DNA from: JBLHKE01 sp047619485
Lineage (GTDB): Bacteria > Verrucomicrobiota > Verrucomicrobiia > Verrucomicrobiales > DEV007
Direction of reading: 5' to 3'
DNA: 28,065 nt
NCBI GenBank assembly: GCA_047619485.1
Contig: JBLHKE010000012.1
Span: 1 to 28,065 of the forward strand
Shown here: positions 8,306-16,112 of the stretch, piece by piece
Layout of the letters: the number at the start of each line of letters is the position of its first letter
Numbering within the stretch: position 1 is the first letter of the stretch
Notes under the pieces: generated by a model
Told to the model about the DNA's origin: nothing
Database searches by the model: none
The model's input: the letters and a program-made list of their open reading frames with translations, nothing else
Made by a program: the position numbers and the translations under genes

Positions 8306-10462
8306 ATGAAAAAAATGGAATTTACAGGAAAGTCTTCGGCGCACGTTCTCGTTTTAGATGATGAGCCGCTGCTACGCTCATTGGTGTCAAAAACACTTGA
8401 GAGCATGGGTCATAGAGTTGCGCAGGCCGAAAATCTCGCCGCTGCGCGGGAAATCATCGAACAGGTTCCAATCGAGTTGGTACTAAGTGACATTAGTCTC
8501 ATCGGTGAGTCAGGATTGGATCTGCTTCACGAACTGGATCCTCGTTCCTCTGACATTGCCGTGGTGATGATGACCGGGAATAGCGATGCACAGACGGCGA
8601 TCGACTGTCTTCGTAGCGGAGCGTTCGACTATCTTCTCAAGCCGATGACTAGCCAAGATATCATCGAAGTCGTCGACCGCGTCCTCGAGCGCCAGCTTAA
8701 GATGAAAGCGGAGCGCGACCGGATTGAAGAGCAGCTCCGAGTGCTCGGGAGATTCTCTTCTGAGAACCCGAATCCCGTCATGCGAGTCGATATGGATGGC
8801 ACCTTGCTCTATGCGAATGGTGCCAGCTCCGGGATCCTCGATGAACTGGATCTTGGCCTCGGGGCGAAACTTCCAAAGCACCTGCGTGACCTGACGACCC
8901 GCGCACGCTCCGAGGCACGTGCCGCCGATTTCGAACTGGAGAACTCTGGACGCTTCTACTCGATGACGGTGACGCCGATTCGCGATGCCGAATACGTCTA
9001 CCTGTATGGGCATGATATTTCCGATCTGAAGAGGGCGGAATACGATCTGACTTGCCTCAAAGACAAGGCTCAGAAAATGGCGCTCTACGATGGCCTGACC
9101 GGACTTCCCAACCGGACGTTCCTCGAGGATCGCTTCAGCCGTGAACTAGCCGCATGCGAGCGTAACGGCACCAAATTGGCGGTGGTGTTCCTCGATCTGG
9201 ATCGATTCAAGCAGATCAACGACACGCAGGGCCACAAAGCGGGAGATCAGCTCCTCGCCTCGATCGCCAGACACCTGCACGACAACGTGCGTGAGACAGA
9301 CACCGTCGCCCGCTGGGGTGGTGATGAGTTTGTGATGCTCCTGCCCGGGATCGAAGATCTGGATCATGCCCGCATCCTGTGCGAGCGCATCAAGGCCAAA
9401 GTGCAGGAGGAGATCGCTGAGAAGGACGGCTTCTTCGTCACCATGAGCATGGGGGCTGCGATCTGCCCGGATGATGCGACCGATCCAGAACAGCTTTTGC
9501 AGACGGCGGATGCGGCGCTGCTACTGGTGAAGACCAGGGCGCGCAACGAGGTGATTTTCTTCGGTGAATGCCCGGGTCTCAAATCGTTCGAGCAGAAAAA
9601 TACCGTCCGCACACTGCTGTGCGACGCAGTTTCTGAGGACCGGATTCAGATCCACTACCAGCCGGTAGTTGACGCCAGCACCGGGGCGGTCGTCGGTGCC
9701 GAAGCGCTGGCGCGCTGGAACGAGGAGGGGCATGGTTGGATCCCGCCGTCGGTGTTCATCCCTCTGGCTGAGAGCATGGGAATCGTCGAGGAGATGGGTC
9801 GCAAGGTGCAAGTCGCTGCGCTGGGTTTCCTCAAAGAATGTCACACCAGGGGCGAATTCATCTCCCTATCGATCAACGTCTCGTTCCGGCAGCTCCTGCG
9901 TTCGGACTTCGTGGTAGAGCTGCTGGACAACACACAACAACTGGGGCTACTGCCGAGCCAGATTACCTTGGAATTGACCGAGAGCCAGACGCTGCTCGGC
10001 GTCCACTCCGAATCCGACCGCTTGGAAGAACTAGCGGCAGCAGGTTTCAGCCTCTCCATCGACGACTTCGGACAAGGCCATTCATCGCTCGCCAGCCTCC
10101 ACGAAATGTGCGTCGAGGAGCTGAAGATCGACATGCAGTTCGTTCGCAACCTGCACACGGAAAAGGGGCGCCATATCGTCAAGGCCATCGAGCAGCTCGC
10201 GCGGATCCTCGGACTGGAGACGGTCGCGGAGGGCGTGGAAACGCCGGAACAGGAACGCATCCTCCGAGAGTTCGGTATCTCTCGCCTGCAGGGATTCCTC
10301 TACTCGAAAGCACTCCCCGCGGATGAATTTTTCGAGTTCCTCGCAGCGCACCGCGCTGAGCAGAGCGCGCCGGTTGCACGTTCTTACGTGGGTGCACCCG
10401 AGGCGAGCACCGGACGCTCGCGCGTCTCTCCCAGCGAGGGCCTTGAGAATTTGGACAGCTGA
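8306..10462 (+). CDS. REC-PAS-GGDEF-EAL bifunctional c-di-GMP response regulator
   Basis: 718 residues from the ATG at 8306 (chosen because the earlier in-frame ATG at 8279 sits in a good -10 box). Residues about 14-125 are a receiver domain with phospho-acceptor D62 (LVLSDISL) and the MMTGN and LLKPM landmarks. About 140-245 is PAS-like. The GGDEF domain has an intact GGDEF at 338-342 and an RxxD inhibitory site (RETD 329-332) exactly five residues before it. The EAL domain has EALAR at 466-470, INVSFRQL, LELTES, DDFGQGHSSL from 586 and TVAEGVETPEQ. All expected catalytic residues are visible, so both diguanylate cyclase and phosphodiesterase activity are plausible, switched by phosphorylation. 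No kinase is nearby. It lies between the two arms of a pilus locus whose ATPase has a c-di-GMP-binding-type domain, so it probably controls this pilus. Confidence 0.95.
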   Translation: MKKMEFTGKSSAHVLVLDDEPLLRSLVSKTLESMGHRVAQAENLAAAREIIEQVPIELVLSDISLIGESGLDLLHELDPRSSDIAVVMMTGNSDAQTAIDCLRSGAFDYLLKPMTSQDIIEVVDRVLERQLKMKAERDRIEEQLRVLGRFSSENPNPVMRVDMDGTLLYANGASSGILDELDLGLGAKLPKHLRDLTTRARSEARAADFELENSGRFYSMTVTPIRDAEYVYLYGHDISDLKRAEYDLTCLKDKAQKMALYDGLTGLPNRTFLEDRFSRELAACERNGTKLAVVFLDLDRFKQINDTQGHKAGDQLLASIARHLHDNVRETDTVARWGGDEFVMLLPGIEDLDHARILCERIKAKVQEEIAEKDGFFVTMSMGAAICPDDATDPEQLLQTADAALLLVKTRARNEVIFFGECPGLKSFEQKNTVRTLLCDAVSEDRIQIHYQPVVDASTGAVVGAEALARWNEEGHGWIPPSVFIPLAESMGIVEEMGRKVQVAALGFLKECHTRGEFISLSINVSFRQLLRSDFVVELLDNTQQLGLLPSQITLELTESQTLLGVHSESDRLEELAAAGFSLSIDDFGQGHSSLASLHEMCVEELKIDMQFVRNLHTEKGRHIVKAIEQLARILGLETVAEGVETPEQERILREFGISRLQGFLYSKALPADEFFEFLAAHRAEQSAPVARSYVGAPEASTGRSRVSPSEGLENLDS

Positions 10463-10739
10463 TTGGAAGATCGTTCGAAGCGGCAACCTGAAGGCATCCG
10501 AGCGCGCCGTGCGCGTAGCAGATCCTCAGAGATTTTGAGCCCAATTCTCGGCGTATGGCGGGAACGTAGATGCGGCTTTAGCCGCATTCTGAGGCACGAG
10601 AGTGGTGAGGAAACCCACCGCGGCATCGCCCTCGGGTTGCGTTACAAAATGATTGTTTAGCTCCAAGGGAGTGGCGCCAAACCATGTCACCCCAGCGACA
10701 CCTGGAGTCGTGATTCATTCGCACCCTCCTAAAATATAA
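10463..10739. other. Non-coding gap after the c-di-GMP gene
   Basis: No convincing gene is present between the GGDEF-EAL stop and the pilin promoter zone. The stretch is GC-rich up to about 10730 and contains the REP-like hairpin at 10566-10587 but no obvious T-tailed terminator. A c-di-GMP riboswitch was looked for here because of the context; the conserved GEMM core was not seen. It then changes abruptly to AT-rich sequence at about 10730, where the pilin control region begins. Confidence 0.5.
10566..10587 (+). repeat. REP-like palindrome with GTAG head
   Basis: GTAG (10566-10569) is directly followed by ATGCGGC-TTTA-GCCGCAT, a perfect 7-4-7 hairpin. A GTAG/GGAG tetranucleotide next to a GC-rich palindrome is the hallmark of repetitive extragenic palindromes mobilised by RAYT transposases. 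It sits in an intergenic gap, as REPs do. Only one copy is in the window, so the repeat nature is inferred. It lacks a T tract and is therefore less likely to be a simple terminator. Confidence 0.45.
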
Positions 10740-10787
10740 AATTATGATAATAATCATAATTAAAGGATTTTTTAATAATCGATTATT
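10740..10787. promoter_or_regulatory. Two palindromes in the AT-rich control region of the pilin genes
   Basis: AATTATGAT-AATA-ATCATAATT (10740-10761) is a perfect 9-4-9 inverted repeat, and AATAATCGATTATT (10774-10787) a perfect 14-bp palindrome; both contain the core AATAATC. Their centres are about 30 bp (three helical turns) apart, so proteins bound at both would face the same side of the helix. They lie 100-150 bp upstream of the first pilin ATG. A possible -10 element CATAAT is at 10825-10830, but no convincing -35 partner was found. The pair looks like an operator or activator site for the pilin operon. Confidence 0.45.
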
Positions 10788-10887
10788 GTCACATCTAATC
10801 AATTTGAATATTTACTGTAATTACCATAATCTTGACCACCGATAAATCCTGAAAGATCTAACCTACAAATCAAATAACAAACAAAGC

Positions 10888-11577
10888 ATGAAAACTACAA
10901 CTCCAACTAACAAAAAAACAAATCGGCAGGGCTTCACCTTGGTCGAAATGATTGGCGTTCTCGCGGTCGTCGCCATCCTGACTGCGATGCTCATCCCGAA
11001 AGTGTTTGAGACCATCAACAGCGCTCGAGTGAGTGCTGCGGCATCCTCGGTCAATACCATTAAGACTGCTGTCGCAAATCACTACAGCAAGTTTGGCGGA
11101 TTCGGGGATTCGACCGGATCTCTTTTCATCCCAGCTCCGGAACTAGAGACGGGAGCCACGGTGACAGAGCTGGATGCGCAGAATTTCGACACCAACGTTC
11201 TTCTCCCGGACGGGATGCTCGAAAAGCGCTTCTCGGTGAAGCTTGGTGATCAGAAGGACACTAACCTCGTCCGCGTCCGCCAGATTGTCGGCGCTGACAC
11301 GTCAGATCTTATCACTGCCACCAGTGCCAACTATGACATGGACGGCGTCGTTACCGATGTCGACACCAACGACGGCGCGCTCGTCTGCGAATGTGTCATC
11401 ACGGGTGTGAGTGCGGCCGATGCGCGTGCTCTCAAGCAAGAGATTGATGGTTCCGACATCACCGCGATCAGCAACCTGCCCGCAGTCGGACTAGCCGCCA
11501 CCAAAGGACGGGTGAAATACGGTTCCATCGGGCCAGGTGCCACCGGCACCTTACTCGTCTACATCAATCACCGCTAA
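10888..11577 (+). CDS. Type IV pilin A (first of three tandem paralogs)
   Basis: 229 residues. A 15-residue positively charged leader ends in Gly, followed by FTLVEMIGVLAVVAILTAML, so prepilin peptidase cleavage before F and the key Glu at +5 are in place; the first hydrophobic helix is the assembly spine. The C-terminal head has an acidic loop D150-G163 (DMDGVVTDVDTNDG), suggestive of calcium binding, then a CEC pair (C167, C169) and the segment TGVSAADARALKQEIDGSDI that is nearly identical in the next two genes. The product is probably a structural pilin. No Shine-Dalgarno sequence precedes the ATG; instead the leader is A-rich and CAAA-rich. Likely first gene of an operon with the two pilins downstream. 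Confidence 0.92.
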   Translation: MKTTTPTNKKTNRQGFTLVEMIGVLAVVAILTAMLIPKVFETINSARVSAAASSVNTIKTAVANHYSKFGGFGDSTGSLFIPAPELETGATVTELDAQNFDTNVLLPDGMLEKRFSVKLGDQKDTNLVRVRQIVGADTSDLITATSANYDMDGVVTDVDTNDGALVCECVITGVSAADARALKQEIDGSDITAISNLPAVGLAATKGRVKYGSIGPGATGTLLVYINHR

Positions 11578-11655
11578 ATCATTTCAATTGATAGGAGATT
11601 CATCCTTCGACTTACCGAAAAAAGCAAACCAACTAGCAAAAAACAAAAACCAAAA

Positions 11656-12321
11656 ATGAAAACCACACCTAGACCAAGTAACAAAGCCCACGGCTTTACT
11701 CTCGTCGAGATGATCGGCGTCCTCGCGGTCGTCGCGATACTCACGGCGATGCTCATCCCGAAAGTCTTCGAGACGATCAACAGCGCCCGGATCAGTTCGG
11801 CTGCCTCTGCGGTCAACACCGTGAAGACTTCGGTGGCCGCCCACTACAGCAAATTCGGGGGGCTTGCGGATGCGACAGGCGCCCTGCTGACACCTGTCGA
11901 TGTGGCGCTTAACCTAGACGCTTCCAACTTCGACACCCTCGTCCTCCTGCCGGACGGGTTGCTCGAGAAGCGTTTCTCCGTCAAGATCGGCGATCAGAGG
12001 GACACCAACCTAGTGCGGGTGCGCCAGATCGAAGGCGCGCTCACCGCGACTGACATCACTGCGATTAGCGCCAATTACGACATGGACGGTGTCGATACCG
12101 ATGTCGACACGAACGACGGATCGCTGATCTGCGAATGCGTGATCACTGGCGTCAGCGCAGCCGACGCCCGCGCCCTCAAGCAAGAGGTTGACGGGTCAGA
12201 CATCACGGCGATTGCCAACCTCCCAGCAGTTGGCGTCAACGCCACCAAAGGCCGCGTCAAATACGATGCGATCGCTCCTGGTGCTACCGGCACCGTCTTC
12301 GTCTACATCAATCATATGTAG
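11656..12321 (+). CDS. Type IV pilin B (second tandem paralog)
   Basis: 221 residues. A 13-residue leader ending in Gly precedes FTLVEMIGVLAVVAILTAML (E at +5). The head repeats the architecture of pilin A: FDTLVLLPDGLLEKRFSVKI, the acidic loop D142-G155 (DMDGVDTDVDTNDG), a C159/C161 pair and the C-terminal GATGTVFVYIN end. Protein identity with its neighbours is high in the N-terminal helix and C-terminal half, whereas the region around 50-75 (residues after HYSKFGGLADATG) is variable. Codons for identical stretches differ between copies, so the duplications are old and under selection for protein sequence. The 78-bp gap to pilin A is A-rich with no terminator, so co-transcription is likely. 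Confidence 0.92.
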   Translation: MKTTPRPSNKAHGFTLVEMIGVLAVVAILTAMLIPKVFETINSARISSAASAVNTVKTSVAAHYSKFGGLADATGALLTPVDVALNLDASNFDTLVLLPDGLLEKRFSVKIGDQRDTNLVRVRQIEGALTATDITAISANYDMDGVDTDVDTNDGSLICECVITGVSAADARALKQEVDGSDITAIANLPAVGVNATKGRVKYDAIAPGATGTVFVYINHM

Positions 12322-12377
12322 GAACGGATCAGAAGTAACCAAACTACCAAATATTCATTCAAGAACAAAAAAATAAC

Positions 12378-13043
12378 ATGAAATATAATTCAAAATCGAA
12401 CTCTAATGTAAAAGGTTTCACCTTAGTTGAGATGATCGGCGTCCTTGCAGTCATCGCTATCCTAACAGCGATGCTCATTCCCAAGGTCTTTGAGACGATC
12501 AACTCCTCGCGTATCAGCTCCGCATCGTCAGCGGTGAATACGATCAAGACGTCCGTGGCCAGTCACTACAGCAAGCACGGCGCATTCGCTGACTCTACCG
12601 GGACTGTCCTTACTCCGGACACGATCGTTGCGAGCACGGACGCGGCAAACTTCGACACCACCGTGTTGCTCCCAGACGGGATGTTGGAGAAGCGATTCTC
12701 CGTGAAGATCGGTGATCAGAAGGAAACCAACCTCGTCCGCGTGCGTCTCATTGAAGCGGCTGAGGACTCCGGTGCCCTCACTCCCATTAGTCCCAGCTAC
12801 GACATGGATGGGGTGGCCGGGGATGTCGATACCAATGACGGTGCCCTGGTCTGCGAGTGTGTCATCACCGGCGTCAGCGCTGCCGACGCCCGCGGTATCA
12901 AACAGGAGATCGACGGTTCCGACATCACCGCGCTCAGCAACCTGCCAGCCGTTGGCGGGGCAGCTACCAAGGGCCGGGTCAAGTATGAGGCGATCGCCGC
13001 TGGTGCCACCGGCACCGTGCTGGTCTACGTCGCGCACCGTTAG
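12378..13043 (+). CDS. Type IV pilin C (third tandem paralog)
   Basis: 221 residues, again a 13-residue leader ending in Gly before FTLVEMIGVLAVIAILTAML. It keeps the VLLPDGMLEKRFSVKIGDQK segment, the acidic loop at D142-G155 (DMDGVAGDVDTNDG), the CEC pair at 159/161 and a C-terminal GATGTVLVYVAH end. The loop has lost one of the acidic positions seen in pilins A and B (GVAGDVD versus GVxTDVD), and the tail VYVAHR differs from VYINH, so this copy may have a somewhat different role, for example a minor or alternative subunit. The first dozen codons are markedly A/T-rich. A strong terminator follows about 100 bp downstream. Confidence 0.92.
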   Translation: MKYNSKSNSNVKGFTLVEMIGVLAVIAILTAMLIPKVFETINSSRISSASSAVNTIKTSVASHYSKHGAFADSTGTVLTPDTIVASTDAANFDTTVLLPDGMLEKRFSVKIGDQKETNLVRVRLIEAAEDSGALTPISPSYDMDGVAGDVDTNDGALVCECVITGVSAADARGIKQEIDGSDITALSNLPAVGGAATKGRVKYEAIAAGATGTVLVYVAHR

Positions 13044-13141
13044 GCGCGACTGTATCGGAGAGAAACAATCGTTCCACGAATACTAGATCTGCTGTGCGCT
13101 AGTTTCCAAGCTCAGTTGGAGATCGAAACAAAAGAGAAACC

Positions 13142-13178
13142 GCCGAGCGGATGGCCTTGCCATCCGCTCGGCATTTTT
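13142..13178 (+). terminator. Strong rho-independent terminator after the pilin genes
   Basis: GCCGAGCGGATGGC (13142-13155) pairs perfectly with GCCATCCGCTCGGC (13159-13172) around a CTT loop, followed by ATTTTT. This 14-bp GC-rich stem with a T run is the clearest terminator in the window. The ATPase ATG comes only 8 bases after the T run, so any promoter for the assembly genes would have to lie upstream of the hairpin, and their transcription would depend on read-through. Confidence 0.92.
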
Positions 13179-13186
13179 AATGATTA

Positions 13187-14890
13187 ATGAATGTAGAAAC
13201 GACAAGCTCTAAACCTCTGGGCGAACGGCTTATGGAGGCAGGCCTGCTGACGCAGATCCAGCTCAAACTCGCCCTGCGGCACCAGAGCCGCGAGGGTGGC
13301 CGGCTCGGGGAGATCCTCTCCGAACTGGCGATCGTCCGGCCGAACGTGATCAGTTCGTTCCTCGCCGAGGAGACGTCGACGGAATTTGTCGATGTCCGCA
13401 AGATTAAGCCAGACCGCGAACTCAGGGAGCTCATCCCAGAGTCCCTCGCAAGGCGCTACATCGCGTTGCCGATCTCGCGGGAAGAAGATGTCCTGACAGT
13501 GGCGCTCGGCGATCCGTATGACGTCGTGGCGACAGACATGCTGGAACAGATCACGGGCCTTGAGGTCAAGGTGGTCACCTCTTCGGAAGCGGACATCGCC
13601 CTCTGCCTGGACCGGCTCTACGCCGATGGTGACATGGTCGACGAGTCGATCGACATCGTGATGGAGGAGAGCGCCGAGAAAGCGCGCCAGGCAGCGGAGG
13701 CAGGCAAGGAACAGTCCATGGGCGGAGATGAGGGGGTCGTCGATCTGCTGACCCAGATTCTGACACGCGCAATCGAGGAGGGCGCGAGCGATCTCCATTT
13801 CAACCCCGAGGCGAACACGCTGGCGCTGCGGGTGCGGGTCGATGGCGTGCTGCAGCAAGACGTGATGCTTCCCAAGAAGTTGCAGGCGCCGGTGATCGCA
13901 CGTCTCAAGATCATGGCCGAACTCAACGTCGCCGAAACGCGCATCCCCCAAGATGGGCGCGCCGGCATCATCATCGGCCAGCGGGAGATCAGCCTGCGTG
14001 TCTCGACCCTGCCGACCGTCCATGGGGAAAACATCGTCCTGCGCGTGCTCGACCCTTCCGCCCTCGACCTGACCCTGGCGGACATGGGCTTCCGGGCACC
14101 GCTGTTAAAGGCAGTCAACGAGACGATCGCGAGACCCAACGGTGTCGTCATGGTGACTGGTCCGACCGGCAGCGGAAAATCGACCACGCTCTACGCGATC
14201 CTCGGCGCCATCAACACCCCCGAGGTTAGTATTTTCACCCTGGAGGATCCGGTCGAATACCGGCTCAACCTGATTCGCCAGACCCAGATCAACGACAAGG
14301 TCGGTATGACCTTCAACACCGGCCTGCGCGCTCTGCTGCGCCAGGATCCCGAGATCATCCTGGTGGGCGAGACCCGCGACCAGGAGACCGCAGAGCTGAT
14401 GATCCGCGCAGCCCTGACTGGCCACCTGGTATTCACCACGCTGCACACCAACGACGCTGCCGGCTGTATCCCGCGCCTGATCGACATGGGTGTCGAACCC
14501 TATCTCCTCCCCTCCTGCCTGCAGGGGGCACTTGCCCAACGCTTGGGCCGGGTGATTTGCAAGCACTGCAAGGTCGAAGAAAAAGACCCCGAACAAGTGT
14601 TCGCGGCCCTCAAGCTCACACCGCCCGAAGGCCAGAAACTGCAACTCTGGACCGGCGAGGGCTGCGAAAAATGTCGCCAAACGGGCTACAAAGGCCGCAT
14701 CGGCATCCACGAGTTCATGCAGTTCGACGAGCGATTTTACGAACCGATCTGCAATCAGGCCGAAGCTTCCGTCTATGTCGAACTCGCCCGTGAGACCGGG
14801 TTCCTGACGATGTACGAAGATGGTGTGATCAAGGCGCTCGAAGGGCGCACTGACTTGAAAGAGGTACTGCGCTGTTGCCAGGGACACTAG
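13187..14890 (+). CDS. PilB/GspE/MshE-type pilus assembly ATPase with MshEN domain
   Basis: 567 residues. The hexameric ATPase that drives pilin polymerisation: Walker A GPTGSGKST at 325-333, Asp/His boxes (LRVSTLPTVHGENIVLRVLD, TLEDPVEY), Walker B EIILVGETRD from 389, the TGHLVFTTLHTND arginine/His region, and a zinc tetracysteine C458-x2-C461 / C493-x2-C496 typical of GspE/MshE. The N-terminus matches the MshEN c-di-GMP-binding plan: two 24-residue motifs (10-33 and 39-62) separated by five residues, each LGxxL...; motif 1 starts with Pro instead of Arg, and motif 2 lacks the final Gln, so binding may be weakened. The gene sits 8 bases after the terminator and upstream of the GspF-like gene. 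No Shine-Dalgarno sequence. Confidence 0.95.
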   Translation: MNVETTSSKPLGERLMEAGLLTQIQLKLALRHQSREGGRLGEILSELAIVRPNVISSFLAEETSTEFVDVRKIKPDRELRELIPESLARRYIALPISREEDVLTVALGDPYDVVATDMLEQITGLEVKVVTSSEADIALCLDRLYADGDMVDESIDIVMEESAEKARQAAEAGKEQSMGGDEGVVDLLTQILTRAIEEGASDLHFNPEANTLALRVRVDGVLQQDVMLPKKLQAPVIARLKIMAELNVAETRIPQDGRAGIIIGQREISLRVSTLPTVHGENIVLRVLDPSALDLTLADMGFRAPLLKAVNETIARPNGVVMVTGPTGSGKSTTLYAILGAINTPEVSIFTLEDPVEYRLNLIRQTQINDKVGMTFNTGLRALLRQDPEIILVGETRDQETAELMIRAALTGHLVFTTLHTNDAAGCIPRLIDMGVEPYLLPSCLQGALAQRLGRVICKHCKVEEKDPEQVFAALKLTPPEGQKLQLWTGEGCEKCRQTGYKGRIGIHEFMQFDERFYEPICNQAEASVYVELARETGFLTMYEDGVIKALEGRTDLKEVLRCCQGH

Positions 14891-14909
14891 CATTTAGCTC
14901 TTCTCAGAT

Positions 14910-16112
14910 ATGGCAATCTACAACTACATCGCACTCAATGCCGCCAACGGCGAAAACGTCACCGGTGCCATGGAGGTCCCCGACGAGGCCGCCCTGGAGG
15001 TCAAGTTGACCGAGATGGGGTTCTCGCTGACCAAGGCTTTCAAGAAAAAGGAGAAAAAGAAGACGATCGCCAAGATCTCGCGGCGCGACATGATCGAATA
15101 CTACAACCTGATGATCTATCAGGTGAGCGCCGGCGTGAGCGTCATCGAAGCGATCGGGACCGCCGCTAGCGAATGCAAGCACCACAAACTCAAAAACTCG
15201 CTGCAGGCCGTCGAGCGCAAGGTCAAGTCAGGCATGATGTTCTTCGAGGCACTGGAAGGTCACCCAGAAGCGTTCCCGCCGAACGTCGTCAACATGGTGC
15301 GCGCCGGGGAGATGAGCTGCAACCTTCCTGCGACCTTCAAGGAGCTTCGGGCGTTCGAGGAATGGCAGGAGAAGATGCAGGCGGATATCCGCCAGGCCAC
15401 CATCTACCCGATCATCATCATCGTGGTGATGTCGGCTTTCATCCTCATGCTGTTCACCCTCGTGATCCCGCAATTTGTCACGCTCTTGGACCAGCTGAAG
15501 ATGGAGCTCCCGCTGATCACGAAGATCGTTTTCCAGGCGAGCGATTTCGCCAAGGCGACATGGTGGATGTGGGTGGGCGGGTTTTTCGGCAGCAAGTACG
15601 GCATCAGGTATTGCCGCAAGCGCTACGAAAAGTTCGCACTGCAATACGATCGTCTGATGTTGATGATCCCTGCCTTCGGCAAGTTGAACCTGATGATTTC
15701 CATGTCCCGGTTCACCCACAACCTGTCGAGCCTCATCGGCGCCGGGCTGACAGTGCTCGATGCCTTGACCCATTGCAAAGAGCTGGTCGGCAACAAGGTC
15801 GTCGAACTGGCCATCCGCGACGTGAAGGGTCAGGTCATGGGTGGCGTCGATCTGAGCGAGGCGCTGGCCAAGCACAAAGTGATTCCGGAGATGGTGATCA
15901 AGATGGTTGCGCTCGGCGAGGGCACGGGATTCCTCGAAGACGCCCTGGAGAACGCCTCGCTATACTACAACGAGGCGATACCGCGGCAGACAAAGAAGAT
16001 ATTCAGCCTGTTGGAGCCGATGCTGATGATCTTCATCATCGCCCTGATCGGCGCCGTGGCGCTGTCGGTGTTCATGCCGATCATGGAGATGATGACGGGG
16101 GTGAGGAAATGA
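14910..16112 (+). CDS. GspF/PilC/MshG-type inner-membrane platform protein
   Basis: 400 residues with the duplicated T2SS-F domain: first copy about 60-185 (MIEYYNLMIYQVSAGVSVIE, GMMFFEALEGHPEAFPPNVV, MVRAGEMSCNLPATFKEL) and second copy about 265-385 (FTHNLSSLIGAGLTVLDALT, MVALGEGTGFLEDALENASL). Three membrane helices are visible at about 168-190, 208-226 and 370-392. The N-terminal MAIYNYIALNAANGENVTGA matches the usual YxYxAxdxxGkxvxG start. It is the rotor/platform that the adjacent ATPase acts on. Starts 19 bp after the ATPase stop, and its TGA overlaps the next ATG (ATGA), so translation is probably coupled to the first large pseudopilin. Confidence 0.95.
   Translation: MAIYNYIALNAANGENVTGAMEVPDEAALEVKLTEMGFSLTKAFKKKEKKKTIAKISRRDMIEYYNLMIYQVSAGVSVIEAIGTAASECKHHKLKNSLQAVERKVKSGMMFFEALEGHPEAFPPNVVNMVRAGEMSCNLPATFKELRAFEEWQEKMQADIRQATIYPIIIIVVMSAFILMLFTLVIPQFVTLLDQLKMELPLITKIVFQASDFAKATWWMWVGGFFGSKYGIRYCRKRYEKFALQYDRLMLMIPAFGKLNLMISMSRFTHNLSSLIGAGLTVLDALTHCKELVGNKVVELAIRDVKGQVMGGVDLSEALAKHKVIPEMVIKMVALGEGTGFLEDALENASLYYNEAIPRQTKKIFSLLEPMLMIFIIALIGAVALSVFMPIMEMMTGVRK

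Noticed and set aside
10463..10887. c-di-GMP riboswitch upstream of the pilins
   Set aside because: The context made it attractive, but the conserved GEMM core and tetraloop-receptor elements are not visible.
13184..14023. Long open frame antisense to the ATPase gene
   Set aside because: The plus frame has full Walker A/B and cysteine motifs of an assembly ATPase; the antisense frame has no recognisable motif and low-complexity Asp/Gln/Leu composition, as expected for a shadow.
15173..16108. N-terminal extension of pseudopilin 1 across the GspF-like gene
   Set aside because: The translation before 16109 is a frame shadow of the platform protein; the prepilin leader begins properly at the ATGA overlap at 16109.
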